Shown here piece after piece: positions 25,542 through 34,384 of a stretch of DNA of 51,620 nt. The DNA comes from Hoskinsella mucinilytica (lineage in GTDB: Bacteria > Bacillota_I > Bacilli_A > Erysipelotrichales > Erysipelotrichaceae): NCBI RefSeq assembly GCF_045223415.1, contig NZ_JBEQZJ010000030.1:1-51620 (forward strand), given 5' to 3'. The first letter of the stretch is position 1. Every line of letters starts with the position of its first letter. The notes under the pieces are model-generated. The model saw nothing but the letters and a program-made list of their open reading frames with translations. It did no database searches and had not been told where the DNA came from. Both the position numbers and the translations under genes were made by a program.

Positions 25542-26862
25542 CATCATTTTGACTTGCTTTTTTACTTCGTTTTTGTTCATACATATGCTGATCCGCTTCT
25601 TGAATCAAAGCCTCCATCGTATCTTCCTTCTTGGAGAAGATGGCATAACCAAAGGAAAGTTTCGGAAGATAGCTTTCATCATTCAACATGATCGGAGTAC
25701 TGATCGTTTGGATCATATTCTGTATCGTCTGTTCATTTAATTCTGATAATATGATCATCACAAACTCATCACCGCCAATACGAAATGCATAATCTTCCTT
25801 ATGTAATATCGCTTTGATATGATGAGCGATTGCTTTCAATAATTCATCACCTATGGTATGTCCATAGGTATCATTGACTGCTTTAAATTCATCTATATCA
25901 AGATAAATAAGTGTAAACATCTTTTTTGTTTTAATCAATTTCTGTAATACCTCATACATTTTTCTTCCATTATATAATGTCGTTAGATAATCATGATAAG
26001 ATAGCTCTACCATTTCCTGTTTCTGACGATAATTCTTCATCAAAGCATAACTTAACACCGCAATAAGAGAGCTAATCAACCATTCAATCAGAAGAATCAC
26101 TCCAAGTTCACCTTTTGATACCCAGCCCCCTATTAAACGAATACTCAAGGTCCATTCACTTTCGGGAACTTCAAATACGGTATCTACAGTATCGGTCATT
26201 GATGTATGATCTGAGGATAAAATCACTTGTTTTTCGTTGGTATCAGGAAGCAAACGCCATAATTCATATGCATATCCCATACCATCCAATGCTTCCATAT
26301 GCGTGCTATGAAAGATTTCCGGTACGTTTAGTACTACAATGGAAAAGCCCCAAAATATCTCTTGATCTCCTTGAGTTAAATAAATTGGCTGACGCACCAC
26401 GATTCCCATTCCCGATTGATATAATTCAAAAGGTCCGGCCAAGGTGGTTTTCTTTTGATCTCTTGCATATTCTGCTTCAACTCTTCGATCAGGATCATCA
26501 AACAAGCTTCCAAACGCCTCTTCATTCCCCTTCAATGGATAAACATATTGAACATCCCCGTCCGGAGCTAGTTGTATACTACGAAAAGCTGTATCATTTT
26601 GATACAGTTGTTTCGCTACTTGATCAAAATCATGGATCTCTCCTTGACCATCTATGATCATGATTCTTAAAGTATCCGTTGCCTGTATATAGGATGATAA
26701 AGCTTGATTCAATTGACTTGCCTGTGCTCTTCCCAACAACGCTGCTTTTTCCTTGTTCGTTTGTTCCTTATCCTTTGCATAATAGAATGTAAAGAAGGAA
26801 GAAACGATCATCATGATCAAAAAAACACCAATGGCAATACTAGCCTCAACATGCTTTTTCAT
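25525..26862 (-). CDS. Membrane-bound diguanylate cyclase with CHASE-like sensor domain
   Basis: Protein of 445 residues. Membrane helix 1 lies at about residues 8-28. An extracytoplasmic CHASE-type sensor (about 45-225) contains AFRSIQLAPDGDVQYVYPL and GPFELYQSGMGIVVRQPIY. Membrane helix 2 is at about 250-275, and a GGDEF domain follows. The active site reads FRIGGDEF, so it is intact. The upstream inhibitory RxxD site is not conserved (HKED), suggesting no product feedback. It makes cyclic di-GMP from GTP in response to an unknown external ligand. No EAL or PilZ protein is in the window. Confidence 0.9.
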   Translation of the reverse strand: MKKHVEASIAIGVFLIMMIVSSFFTFYYAKDKEQTNKEKAALLGRAQASQLNQALSSYIQATDTLRIMIIDGQGEIHDFDQVAKQLYQNDTAFRSIQLAPDGDVQYVYPLKGNEEAFGSLFDDPDRRVEAEYARDQKKTTLAGPFELYQSGMGIVVRQPIYLTQGDQEIFWGFSIVVLNVPEIFHSTHMEALDGMGYAYELWRLLPDTNEKQVILSSDHTSMTDTVDTVFEVPESEWTLSIRLIGGWVSKGELGVILLIEWLISSLIAVLSYALMKNYRQKQEMVELSYHDYLTTLYNGRKMYEVLQKLIKTKKMFTLIYLDIDEFKAVNDTYGHTIGDELLKAIAHHIKAILHKEDYAFRIGGDEFVMIILSELNEQTIQNMIQTISTPIMLNDESYLPKLSFGYAIFSKKEDTMEALIQEADQHMYEQKRSKKASQNDDIRLS

Positions 26863-26913
26863 TCACTCACCTAGTTGTATTTTATCATGAATTTATCATC
26901 ATTGCATAAAAAC

Positions 26914-27387
26914 TTACTTATTTTCTTTTGAGCATTTGGCCGCATCTATCGCTAATACGATCATTAAGCAAAGCAAGGCATCTTTTTCATTTTGAATATC
27001 TAAGGTATACGTATCTGAAAAATGAAACAATTCCTTTGATACATGCATGATCTCGCTTGTCTCACTCACGACATCATACTCCCATTCCATAATGTTACCT
27101 TGGACTTTCCAATCATTACAGGTAAGATGAAACTTAGGTCGAAAAAAGGTGAATTCCTTTTCGATCTTCCCTATCTCTACACCATGATCATACAATACAA
27201 ATTTAGGTAAAAAGGTCAAGACCACTTCCTTTACTTCTCCGATTGCGATATGGGAGCGATCATAGATAACTAGACGATGTCCCCAAGAAAGCTTACCTTC
27301 TACTGTAAATATCACATTTTCGTGTTCATCATAAACATCATAACAATCAAACCAAGAAAACACACGCTGACGAAATAATAATTTCAT
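26914..27387 (-). CDS. LURP-one-related (LOR) family protein
   Basis: Protein of 157 residues with the Tubby-like LOR pattern: MKLLFRQRVFSWFDCYDVYDE (split as LLFRQRVFSW and CYDVYDE), VEGKLSWGHRLVIYD, EVKEVVLTFLPKFVLY, IEKEFTFFRPKFHL. It is a twelve-stranded barrel with a central helix. Bacterial members (YxjI type) are uncharacterised and may bind membrane lipids. The start at 27387 is fixed by GGTGA; an open frame continues upstream into feoB but is not needed. It lies 35 nt after feoB and is probably read with it. Confidence 0.8.
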   Translation of the reverse strand: MKLLFRQRVFSWFDCYDVYDEHENVIFTVEGKLSWGHRLVIYDRSHIAIGEVKEVVLTFLPKFVLYDHGVEIGKIEKEFTFFRPKFHLTCNDWKVQGNIMEWEYDVVSETSEIMHVSKELFHFSDTYTLDIQNEKDALLCLMIVLAIDAAKCSKENK

Positions 27388-27422
27388 ATTGTTCACCATC
27401 CTATATAGAGGATAGCATAGTT

Positions 27423-29531
27423 TTACAAGATTGAAAAGAGTTGAAAGATACCGACGGATACCACATAAGGAAGTAGCGTCATTATGATAAGTGAAAGTAA
27501 TAAAAGCTTGATTCCATATTCTCGATATAATGCCTGTAGTGTCATCACACATGGAATGCTCAATAACACATATACCATGAAACAAAAAGCACGAAGATTG
27601 GCTAACTCATCCTGCCATAGCATATGAATATGTTTGACATCGGTTTCATCTTCCGCCTTTAGGTTCACACTTGGAAACAAAGTGTCATGAATACTGCTTT
27701 GACATGCTAGGATAAATTCATCCTTTATGTTTTGAAGATCCTCTTTAGGATTTAATACGACCTTAGTTTCTTCTTGTGCTCCTTCAAAAATTGTCGCAAA
27801 ATAGCCGACAATGGTCTCTTTCGCTACGATACCGCCCGGTAACGATGCAACACACTCCCATCGTGTTCCAAAACCTGCAGGTTCAAAGATCGGCGCAATC
27901 TGTTTCGCAAATGTTGCCATATAGCTACTTTGCATATCCCCATGAGGAAAATAGCTGATGCTCCATAAAAGAATCATTGCCCACATGACAACACCAAATG
28001 CTTTTTTTATATACCCTTTTACTTCTTCTTTTACCTTGTGAAAAACGACCTTAAGACTTGGCATATGATAACTGGGTAGCTCTAACACAAAGATTCCTTC
28101 TTCTTTGAAGCCTGTATGTTTACTTAACAAAAGTGCGATAAGTAACGCTAAAAATATACCGATACCATAAATACTCAAAATCATCAAGGCTGCTTTATGA
28201 GGAAAAAAGGCGGAAGCAAATAATACATATACGGGTAAACGAGCACCGCATGACATAAAAGGAATCAAGACTGCCGTTAGACGCTTTTGATTTTCATTAT
28301 CTAAGGTTCTAGTTGCATATATGGCAGGCACGTTACAACCAAAGCCAAGGATCAATGAAACAAAGCTTTTCCCACTTAAATGAAAGACTCGCATCATACG
28401 ATCCAACAAACAGGCGATCCTACTCATATAACCACTTTCCTCTAAGAAAGAAAGTGCCATATATAAAACACTTAACATTGGCACAAAGCTCAATACACCA
28501 CCAACTCCAGAAAGAATACCATCGAGCATAAGATGTTTGATTGCGAGTGGAAAACTTTGCATCCCTACACTAAGATAATTTCGTATGATATCATGAATGA
28601 TGAATTCAATAAAAGCATTCCAAGGAGCACTAAATTGAAATACAAAGAGAAGCAATATCGTAAATATAAGAAAAAAGATAGGAAGTCCGGCATAACGATG
28701 TAAAAAAATGCGATCCAATCTACGGGTCAAAGGGTCTGTGTTGTCTTCCTTTTCTTTGACATAAGTTAAGAGTTGTTCAATGATTCGGTAACGATTTCGA
28801 TTGATTTTCTGCTCATCCATATCTTTGCAAAGATGATGGATCACTTCCACATCCATCTGCCAGCTTTCCATTTGGGAAAACATTGTATCTGATCGTTTCA
28901 ATAATTCATACGTAATGACATGACGTTGCTGTTCACTCAAGGACACATAAGCAGGTAATTTTTCATCAAGATAATTGTATAAGGAAACATAAGTTTCAAC
29001 ATCTTCATTGCATAACAAAGGGTAGTAAAAGCCTGTCGCTTGTTTTTGTTGTTCGATCATATTTCGTACAACGCCATGATCCGCTGTATGAAAAGCACTG
29101 ACCGCAAGAATGGGAATCTGTAATCTTCTAGATATCTTATCAATGTCTATCTGCGTCCCTGCTTTATGTACAACATCCATGAAATTAAAAATGATCAACA
29201 TGGGAATTTGTAGTTCTCTTAATAATAAAGTCAAATAAAGATTACGAGATAAATGACTGGCATCTACGACATTCACGATCAAATCTACAGGTTGATTTCG
29301 CAAATAATCATCAGTAATTCGTTCCTCATTCGCATTGTAAGAAAGACTATAACATCCCGGGAGGTCAATAAAATGATAATTTTCCTGATTCCATGTTACG
29401 ACAGCTTCTTTTTTTTCTACCGTAACACCTGGCCAATTCCCTACCTTAAAATTCGCATGACTTAATGCATTGATCCATGCACTTTTCCCTACGTTAGGAT
29501 TTCCGACAAAAGCAATCGTATATTCCTTCAT
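27423..29531 (-). CDS. feoB: Ferrous iron transporter FeoB
   Basis: FeoB of 702 residues. The N-terminal G domain has G1 GNPNVGKS (residues 10-17), G3 DLPGCYSL and G4 NFMD, and is followed by the helical GDI region. The membrane part has paired Gate domains: FVPMLSVLYMALSFLEESGYM and ILGFGCNVPAIYATR (first), and SLPGGIVAKETIVGYFA (second). It imports Fe2+ across the membrane. Its start overlaps feoA by 4 nt. Promoter-proximal repeats at 29839-29867 may respond to metal. Confidence 0.95.
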   Translation of the reverse strand: MKEYTIAFVGNPNVGKSAWINALSHANFKVGNWPGVTVEKKEAVVTWNQENYHFIDLPGCYSLSYNANEERITDDYLRNQPVDLIVNVVDASHLSRNLYLTLLLRELQIPMLIIFNFMDVVHKAGTQIDIDKISRRLQIPILAVSAFHTADHGVVRNMIEQQKQATGFYYPLLCNEDVETYVSLYNYLDEKLPAYVSLSEQQRHVITYELLKRSDTMFSQMESWQMDVEVIHHLCKDMDEQKINRNRYRIIEQLLTYVKEKEDNTDPLTRRLDRIFLHRYAGLPIFFLIFTILLLFVFQFSAPWNAFIEFIIHDIIRNYLSVGMQSFPLAIKHLMLDGILSGVGGVLSFVPMLSVLYMALSFLEESGYMSRIACLLDRMMRVFHLSGKSFVSLILGFGCNVPAIYATRTLDNENQKRLTAVLIPFMSCGARLPVYVLFASAFFPHKAALMILSIYGIGIFLALLIALLLSKHTGFKEEGIFVLELPSYHMPSLKVVFHKVKEEVKGYIKKAFGVVMWAMILLWSISYFPHGDMQSSYMATFAKQIAPIFEPAGFGTRWECVASLPGGIVAKETIVGYFATIFEGAQEETKVVLNPKEDLQNIKDEFILACQSSIHDTLFPSVNLKAEDETDVKHIHMLWQDELANLRAFCFMVYVLLSIPCVMTLQALYREYGIKLLLLSLIIMTLLPYVVSVGIFQLFSIL

Positions 29532-29752
29532 ACCAATTCCACCTCCAACTTACATGCATCTTTTTTTCTTAATAGAATAAAGCTTCCTCTTACATAAAAT
29601 ATATAAGGATCTTGCAATGGTGCTTTTTGAATCATCTGAATCCATGCCCCTTCATAGATTCCTAAATAAAACAAACGCATGGCATCTTGTTCCATCATAT
29701 CGATATGTGTGATTCTTGCTTTTTGCATCTTATTTAAATCTGTTGCCCTCAT
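29528..29752 (-). CDS. feoA: Ferrous iron transport protein FeoA
   Basis: SH3-like FeoA protein of 74 residues with the pattern RITHIDMMEQDAMRLFYLGIYEGAWIQMIQKAP (seen as IDMMEQDAMRLFYLG and YEGAWIQMI), corresponding to the GxxxxxRLxxLGxxxGxxI signature. It is cytoplasmic and modulates FeoB. The ATG at 29752 is chosen because TGGTGAT lies just upstream; another in-frame codon is at 29764. It is the first gene of feoA-feoB, translationally coupled by ATGA. Confidence 0.9.
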   Translation of the reverse strand: MRATDLNKMQKARITHIDMMEQDAMRLFYLGIYEGAWIQMIQKAPLQDPYIFYVRGSFILLRKKDACKLEVELV

Positions 29753-29838
29753 TTTTATCACCATATATAAGATAGCGTGTTATGATTTCGAAAAAAGTCG
29801 CAAACATTCGATTGAAAACGGTTATATTTTTCATGCCC

Positions 29839-29867
29839 TATGAATATATTTTCATAAAATATGAAAA
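29839..29867. promoter_or_regulatory. Overlapping palindromes between feoAB and gdhA (candidate operator)
   Basis: Three alternating half-sites occur. TATGAATAT/ATTTTCATA (29839-29856) pairs with one mismatch. The shared TTTTCATA (29849-29856) also forms a perfect inverted repeat with TATGAAAA (29860-29867), spaced by AAA. The arrangement resembles overlapping dimer sites of Fur-type or other regulators, but it does not match the classical Fur consensus. It lies in the divergent promoter region. Confidence 0.45.
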
Positions 29868-29936
29868 AATCAAATTTTTTATTTTCATTTTCGACATTTG
29901 CGTTTATAATATAAACAGGCTAAAAGGAGGAATTTT

Positions 29937-31268
29937 ATGGCAAACCTAGATTTCGTAAAAGAAGCAGTACGTAAACGCAACCCAAATGATGCAGAATTCA
30001 TTCAGGCTGTTGATGAAGTCATGCTTTCCTTAGAGAAAGTAGTGGAAAAACATCCCGAGTATATTGAAAAAGGTGTATTTGAACGTATGATAGAGCCAGA
30101 ACGTCAAATTATCTTTCGAGTACCATGGGTCGATGATAATGGCAAGATTCAAGTAAATAGAGGCTATCGTGTAGAATTTAATTCAGCGATCGGGCCATAT
30201 AAAGGTGGATTACGTTTTCACCCAAGTGTTAATATCAGTATCATCAAATTCTTAGGATTTGAACAGATATTTAAAAACAGTCTAACCGGTCTTCCTATGG
30301 GTGGAGGAAAAGGTGGTAGTGATTTTGATCCTAAAGGTAAAAGTGATGGCGAGGTTATGCGCTTCTGTCAAAGCTTTATGACGGAATTATCTCGTTATAT
30401 CGGACCAAACACAGATGTTCCTGCAGGAGATATTGGTGTAGGTGGTCGTGAAATCGGTTATATGTTTGGTCAATACAAACGTATCCGTAATGAGTTTACC
30501 GGTGTATTAACAGGTAAGGGATTAAACTGGGGTGGTTCTTTAGCAAGAACACAAGCTACAGGTTATGGATTATGTTATTTCACAAATGCAATGTTAAAAA
30601 GCAAAGGACTTTCTTTTGAAGGTAAGAAGGTTGTTGTTTCAGGTAGTGGTAATGTAGCAATCTATGCAGCTGAGAAAGCAACACAGCTTGGTGCTAGTGT
30701 CATTGCTATGAGTGATTCTAGTGGATATATCGTTGATGAAAAAGGTATCGATCTTGCGCTCATGAAAGAAATCAAAGAAGTTAAACGTGGTAGAATTCAT
30801 GAATATACAGAAAAGGTTGAAGGATCTGTATTCCATGCGAAAGAAAGCATTTGGAATGTTCCTTGTGACATTGCCCTCCCTTGTGCTACTCAAAATGAGC
30901 TTAACAAAGAAGATGCAGAAACATTGGTAAAACATGGAGTCATCGCAGTATGTGAAGGTGCGAATATGCCTACTACACCAGAGGCAATTGAGGTATTACA
31001 AAGCAATCACATCTTATATGCTCCAGGAAAAGCAAGTAATGCCGGTGGTGTTGCTACATCTGGATTAGAAATGTCTCAAAATTCAGCTCGCTTAAGTTGG
31101 ACTTTTGAAGAAGTAGATGCTAAATTAAAAGACATCATGGAAAACATCTTTAAAACAGTTGATGAAACTGCAAAAGAATATGGGATGGAAGACAATTATA
31201 TGGCTGGTGCAAATATCGCCGGTTTCATCAAAGTCGCAAATTCTATGATCGATCAAGGTATCGTTTAA
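29937..31268 (+). CDS. gdhA: NADP-type glutamate dehydrogenase
   Basis: Hexameric GDH of 443 residues, the normal length for the GdhA (small hexamer) group. The glutamate site is YKGGLRFHPSVN and LPMGGGKGGSDFDPKGKSDGE, with the catalytic lysine in the GGGKGG segment. The coenzyme fold begins with SGSGNVAIYAAEKA (about residue 236). It interconverts 2-oxoglutarate plus ammonia with glutamate and is the main ammonia-assimilation or glutamate-fermentation step in such anaerobes. AAAGGAGGAA precedes the ATG and TATAAT lies at 29905-29910 with a weak -35. Confidence 0.97.
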   Translation: MANLDFVKEAVRKRNPNDAEFIQAVDEVMLSLEKVVEKHPEYIEKGVFERMIEPERQIIFRVPWVDDNGKIQVNRGYRVEFNSAIGPYKGGLRFHPSVNISIIKFLGFEQIFKNSLTGLPMGGGKGGSDFDPKGKSDGEVMRFCQSFMTELSRYIGPNTDVPAGDIGVGGREIGYMFGQYKRIRNEFTGVLTGKGLNWGGSLARTQATGYGLCYFTNAMLKSKGLSFEGKKVVVSGSGNVAIYAAEKATQLGASVIAMSDSSGYIVDEKGIDLALMKEIKEVKRGRIHEYTEKVEGSVFHAKESIWNVPCDIALPCATQNELNKEDAETLVKHGVIAVCEGANMPTTPEAIEVLQSNHILYAPGKASNAGGVATSGLEMSQNSARLSWTFEEVDAKLKDIMENIFKTVDETAKEYGMEDNYMAGANIAGFIKVANSMIDQGIV

Positions 31269-31284
31269 TTATATTCAAATACTG

Positions 31285-31312
31285 GCATCAGGAACACTCC
31301 TGATGCTTTTTT
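31285..31312 (+). terminator. Terminator of gdhA
   Basis: Perfect 9-bp stem GCATCAGGA / TCCTGATGC with a 4-nt loop and six T. Confidence 0.93.
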
Positions 31313-31317
31313 ATAGC

Positions 31318-31341
31318 ATAAAAAAGATACCCGAAGGTATC
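31318..31341 (-). terminator. Terminator of the lipoprotein gene at 31342-31881
   Basis: 6-bp stem GATACC / GGTATC with a 4-nt loop (TTCG on the minus strand) followed by T-rich sequence on the minus strand. Confidence 0.85.
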
Positions 31342-31881
31342 CTAATGATTGGCATAATACCAAATTGCCCATGTGTGAAACTCATTGATTTCAATATCTG
31401 CTTTTGAGAGCAAATCATCACGTTGACTTAAGATTGCTTTAGCCTCTTCTACTTCCGAAGTACTACACGATTGAGCCCCTGCCGAAGTATCTTTTTCTTT
31501 ATCTTCATCGTCCAATGGATAACGTATACAACTTAACATTTCCACTTTTTTCACAATGTGGGAAGTTACATAATTTGCTTTTTCCTTAAAGATATAAGCA
31601 AGTGCGTAACTATCTTCTTCTGTTTCTTTTATGAAATCCAAGCTATCGATATTATCCGTTTTTTTATTTCTTGAAAACCTTATCGTATCATCCTTTGAAA
31701 TTACAATATCAAGTTCATCAATTTCTGTCCCGACATCCCTTTTTAAATCAATGTTCCAACCTGCTTTTTCTATTTTCTCCTGTGTTTCTTTTGCAATTGT
31801 TTCATCATCCGTGGATCCTTTACAGGCTGTTATTCCCAAACATAAACATAGCATTAAAAAACTATAAATCACTTTTTTCAT
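31342..31881 (-). CDS. Uncharacterised lipoprotein
   Basis: Lipoprotein of 179 residues. The signal peptide ends in lipobox LGITAC (Cys20). The mature chain is acidic, with an alternating beta pattern (GTEIDELDIVISKDDTIRFS), an internal CIRYPLDDEDKEKD segment, and a second Cys near residue 141 that could pair with the one at about 119. The C terminus is helical and ends FHTWAIWYYANH. No known domain was recognised. It is a single-gene unit with its own terminator. Confidence 0.75.
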   Translation of the reverse strand: MKKVIYSFLMLCLCLGITACKGSTDDETIAKETQEKIEKAGWNIDLKRDVGTEIDELDIVISKDDTIRFSRNKKTDNIDSLDFIKETEEDSYALAYIFKEKANYVTSHIVKKVEMLSCIRYPLDDEDKEKDTSAGAQSCSTSEVEEAKAILSQRDDLLSKADIEINEFHTWAIWYYANH

Positions 31882-31931
31882 TTACGTTCCCTCCGTTTAT
31901 TCTTATTATATCATTTTGAATCAGTAATTAC

Positions 31932-31955
31932 AAAAAAAGCATCTCAATTAGATGC
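31932..31955 (-). terminator. Terminator of gmk
   Basis: 6-bp stem AGATGC / GCATCT (minus-strand reading AGCATCT...AGATGCT) with a 5-nt loop followed by seven T, immediately after the stop codon. Confidence 0.88.
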
Positions 31956-32528
31956 TCATGACTCTATTTCCATATGTCGCTTAATAATAGAAGATATCAA
32001 ATCTGCAGCTAGCTTAGGATCATCATTACAAACAATATATTTATAATTGTTCATCATTTTCATTTCCTTATCAGCTTTTGCTAATCTTTGCTGAACGATT
32101 TCTTCCGGCTCACTTCTTCTACCACGAATTCTCTTTTCCAATTCCTCCATACTTGGTGGAATGATAAAGATAGACAATGCATCAGGACATTTCTCACGCA
32201 CCTGAGTAGCTCCCTGTACTTCGATTTCCAGTAAGACATTTTTTCCCTCATTGCGCAATTTCTCAACTTCTTCCATCGGAGTTCCATAGTAATTTCCTAC
32301 AAATTCTGCCCATTCTAGTAACTCTCCGTTTTTGATGGCATTTTCAAACGATTCCTTTGTTGTAAATATGTAATCTACACCATCTTGTTCCCCAGCTCTT
32401 GGACTTCTTGTCGTCATCGAAATGGAATAAGCCAATTTCAATGATTCATCATCCATAAAATAACTGCGAATGGTACCTTTTCCGACTCCACTAGGTCCAC
32501 TGATGATAATCAATAACCCTTTTTTCAT
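31956..32528 (-). CDS. gmk: Guanylate kinase
   Basis: GMP kinase of 190 residues. The P-loop is SGPSGVGKGT (residues 9-18), the GMP site SMTTRSPRAGEQDGVDY with conserved Arg, and LLEWAEFVGNYYGTP the lid signature. LLEIEVQGA holds the Walker B-like acid. It phosphorylates GMP to GDP. The start at 32528 follows GAGAGGTGA; upstream codons lack a site. Divergent to rqcH, the same neighbourhood (yloA-gmk) as in B. subtilis. rpoZ does not follow here. Confidence 0.96.
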   Translation of the reverse strand: MKKGLLIIISGPSGVGKGTIRSYFMDDESLKLAYSISMTTRSPRAGEQDGVDYIFTTKESFENAIKNGELLEWAEFVGNYYGTPMEEVEKLRNEGKNVLLEIEVQGATQVREKCPDALSIFIIPPSMEELEKRIRGRRSEPEEIVQQRLAKADKEMKMMNNYKYIVCNDDPKLAADLISSIIKRHMEIES

Positions 32529-32641
32529 GCGCTCACCTCTCAACATCTTTATTAACATTTTACTAGTTGAACCCACCAATGTCAAACAAGTTTCTAAGAA
32601 AATTTGATTTTATGGTATAATAGGAGCATTGAGGTGAGAAA

Positions 32642-34300
32642 ATGGCATTAGATGGTTTATTACTACGACAATTAAATAACGAAATACATACCTATTTACC
32701 TGCCAAAATATTAAAAATTCAGGCAGTCAGTGATACAGAGCTTTTATTTACATTACGTACGCAACAGGGCAATCAAAAATTAATGATTTCTTTACATAGT
32801 GTTTATAATCGAATCAATATTACAAAAGAATCTTATACGACGTTAGAGACCCCGGGTAATTTTGTTATGTTACTTAGAAAACAAATAGATGGTGGTATCA
32901 TACGTTCCATGATACAGATCGGATTAGATCGTATTTTACATATGGAAATTGAAGCAAGAAATGAAATGGGTGATATTCATACCAAGCATTTCTATATCGA
33001 ATTGATGGGTAAATATGCGAATGTGATATTGGTAGATGAAGAGATGAGGATCATTGATGCATTAAAACGCATTCCTCCTTTTGAAAACAATTCCAGAACC
33101 ATACATCCCGGAGCAATGTATACCTTACCGGCTCCACATACCGGAAAACAGGATCCTTATCATTATGACCAAATTGATCTTGAGGAATCCTTTACCAAAC
33201 AATTCCATGGGTTTTCGCCATTATTAAGCAAAGAAGTTCAATTTCGCATCCATCATGGAGAATGTTTTGACGATATCATGAAACAAATCAAAGATTCTAC
33301 GTCTTTGTTTATCCATGATATTGATGATACAATGTTTTTTCATTGTATCCCTTTAACTCATTTAAGTAAGCATTATCGTGAATACCCTTTAATGAAAGGG
33401 ATGGATGTGCTTTTTTATCATAAAGAAGAAAAAGTTCGCATCAAACAGCAAAGTGGTGATCTTTTTAAAGCATGTAAAAAAGAGCTTCGCAAGAATGAAG
33501 CAAAGTTACCAAAATTAAGGCAAAGCTTAAAGGAAGCAATGGATTGCGAGCAATATCGAGAATATGGTGATTTATTATTTGCGTATATGAATACGATACA
33601 AAAAGAAAAGATGATCACCCTTCCCTCTTTTGAAACAGGAGAAGATGTAAGCATTCCAATTGATATGCGATTTGATTTAAAAACAAACGCAAATAAATAT
33701 TATCAGAAATATCATAAGTGTAAACGTGCTCAAAGCATACTACAAGAGCAAATAGAGTTATGTGAAAAAGAGATTCGTTATTTTGAAGCTATGCAAGTAC
33801 AGTTAGAACAAGCCGGTATTCAGGATGCAATGGAAATAAGAGAGGAACTTGCTCGACAAGGGTATATCAAGGCTTATAAAAGTAAGATTCGCAAAAAGAA
33901 AAAACAAGAACTTCCTCATTATGATACCTTTCAATTTGGTGATGTCACATTATATTTAGGAAAAAACAATTTACAAAATGAATATGTTACTTGGAAACTA
34001 GGTCGAAAAAATGATATGTGGTTTCATGCAAAAGATTTACATGGTGCTCATGTTGTCCTAACTACAGATACACCTAATGAAGAATTGATACGAAATGCTG
34101 CCATGTTAGCGGCATGGTATAGCAATGGACGTTTTTCTTCTAGTGTACCTATCAATTATTGTTTAGTCAAACAATTGAAAAAAATACCTGGAAATAAAGG
34201 AAGCTTTGTTTCGCTAAGTACCTATAAAACAATCTATATCGATCCTGATGCAGCATTTATACAACAACTCATTGATGAACATCAAATTCCTACTAAATAA
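32642..34300 (+). CDS. rqcH: Rqc2/NFACT-family ribosome quality control protein RqcH
   Basis: NFACT protein of 552 residues (older name FbpA, fibronectin-binding). The N-terminal NFACT-N domain contains the conserved Asp-Arg pair in IGLDRILHM. A helix-hairpin-helix region and long coiled coil (about 290-430) follow, then the NFACT-R domain with DMWFHAKDLHGAHVVL, near the C terminus. In B. subtilis it recruits tRNA-Ala to stalled 50S subunits and adds poly-alanine tails for degradation. GAGGTGAG and an extended -10 (TGGTATAAT) lie upstream. Confidence 0.93.
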   Translation: MALDGLLLRQLNNEIHTYLPAKILKIQAVSDTELLFTLRTQQGNQKLMISLHSVYNRINITKESYTTLETPGNFVMLLRKQIDGGIIRSMIQIGLDRILHMEIEARNEMGDIHTKHFYIELMGKYANVILVDEEMRIIDALKRIPPFENNSRTIHPGAMYTLPAPHTGKQDPYHYDQIDLEESFTKQFHGFSPLLSKEVQFRIHHGECFDDIMKQIKDSTSLFIHDIDDTMFFHCIPLTHLSKHYREYPLMKGMDVLFYHKEEKVRIKQQSGDLFKACKKELRKNEAKLPKLRQSLKEAMDCEQYREYGDLLFAYMNTIQKEKMITLPSFETGEDVSIPIDMRFDLKTNANKYYQKYHKCKRAQSILQEQIELCEKEIRYFEAMQVQLEQAGIQDAMEIREELARQGYIKAYKSKIRKKKKQELPHYDTFQFGDVTLYLGKNNLQNEYVTWKLGRKNDMWFHAKDLHGAHVVLTTDTPNEELIRNAAMLAAWYSNGRFSSSVPINYCLVKQLKKIPGNKGSFVSLSTYKTIYIDPDAAFIQQLIDEHQIPTK

Positions 34301-34354
34301 AGGAAAAAGGTTACAATGCTTGAAATGAGATTGGTTAAGCACATATGATAAAAG

Positions 34355-34382
34355 AAAAGCGATGACACCTCATCGCTTTTTC
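34355..34382. terminator. Bidirectional terminator between rqcH and asnA
   Basis: 10-bp stem AAAGCGATGA / TCATCGCTTT with a 4-nt loop and A/T runs on both sides, between convergent genes. Confidence 0.88.
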
Positions 34383-34384
34383 CT

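Noticed and set aside
26115..26657. Plus-strand frame of 180 codons opposite the diguanylate cyclase gene
   Set aside because: Antisense to a clear CHASE-GGDEF protein; no family resemblance.
27388..27585. 66-residue N-terminal extension of the LOR protein reaching into feoB
   Set aside because: It lies out of frame over the feoB 3' end, and the ATG at 27387 has its own ribosome site and gives the normal family length.
34301..34354. Further gene after rqcH
   Set aside because: Only short frames without ribosome sites before the terminator.
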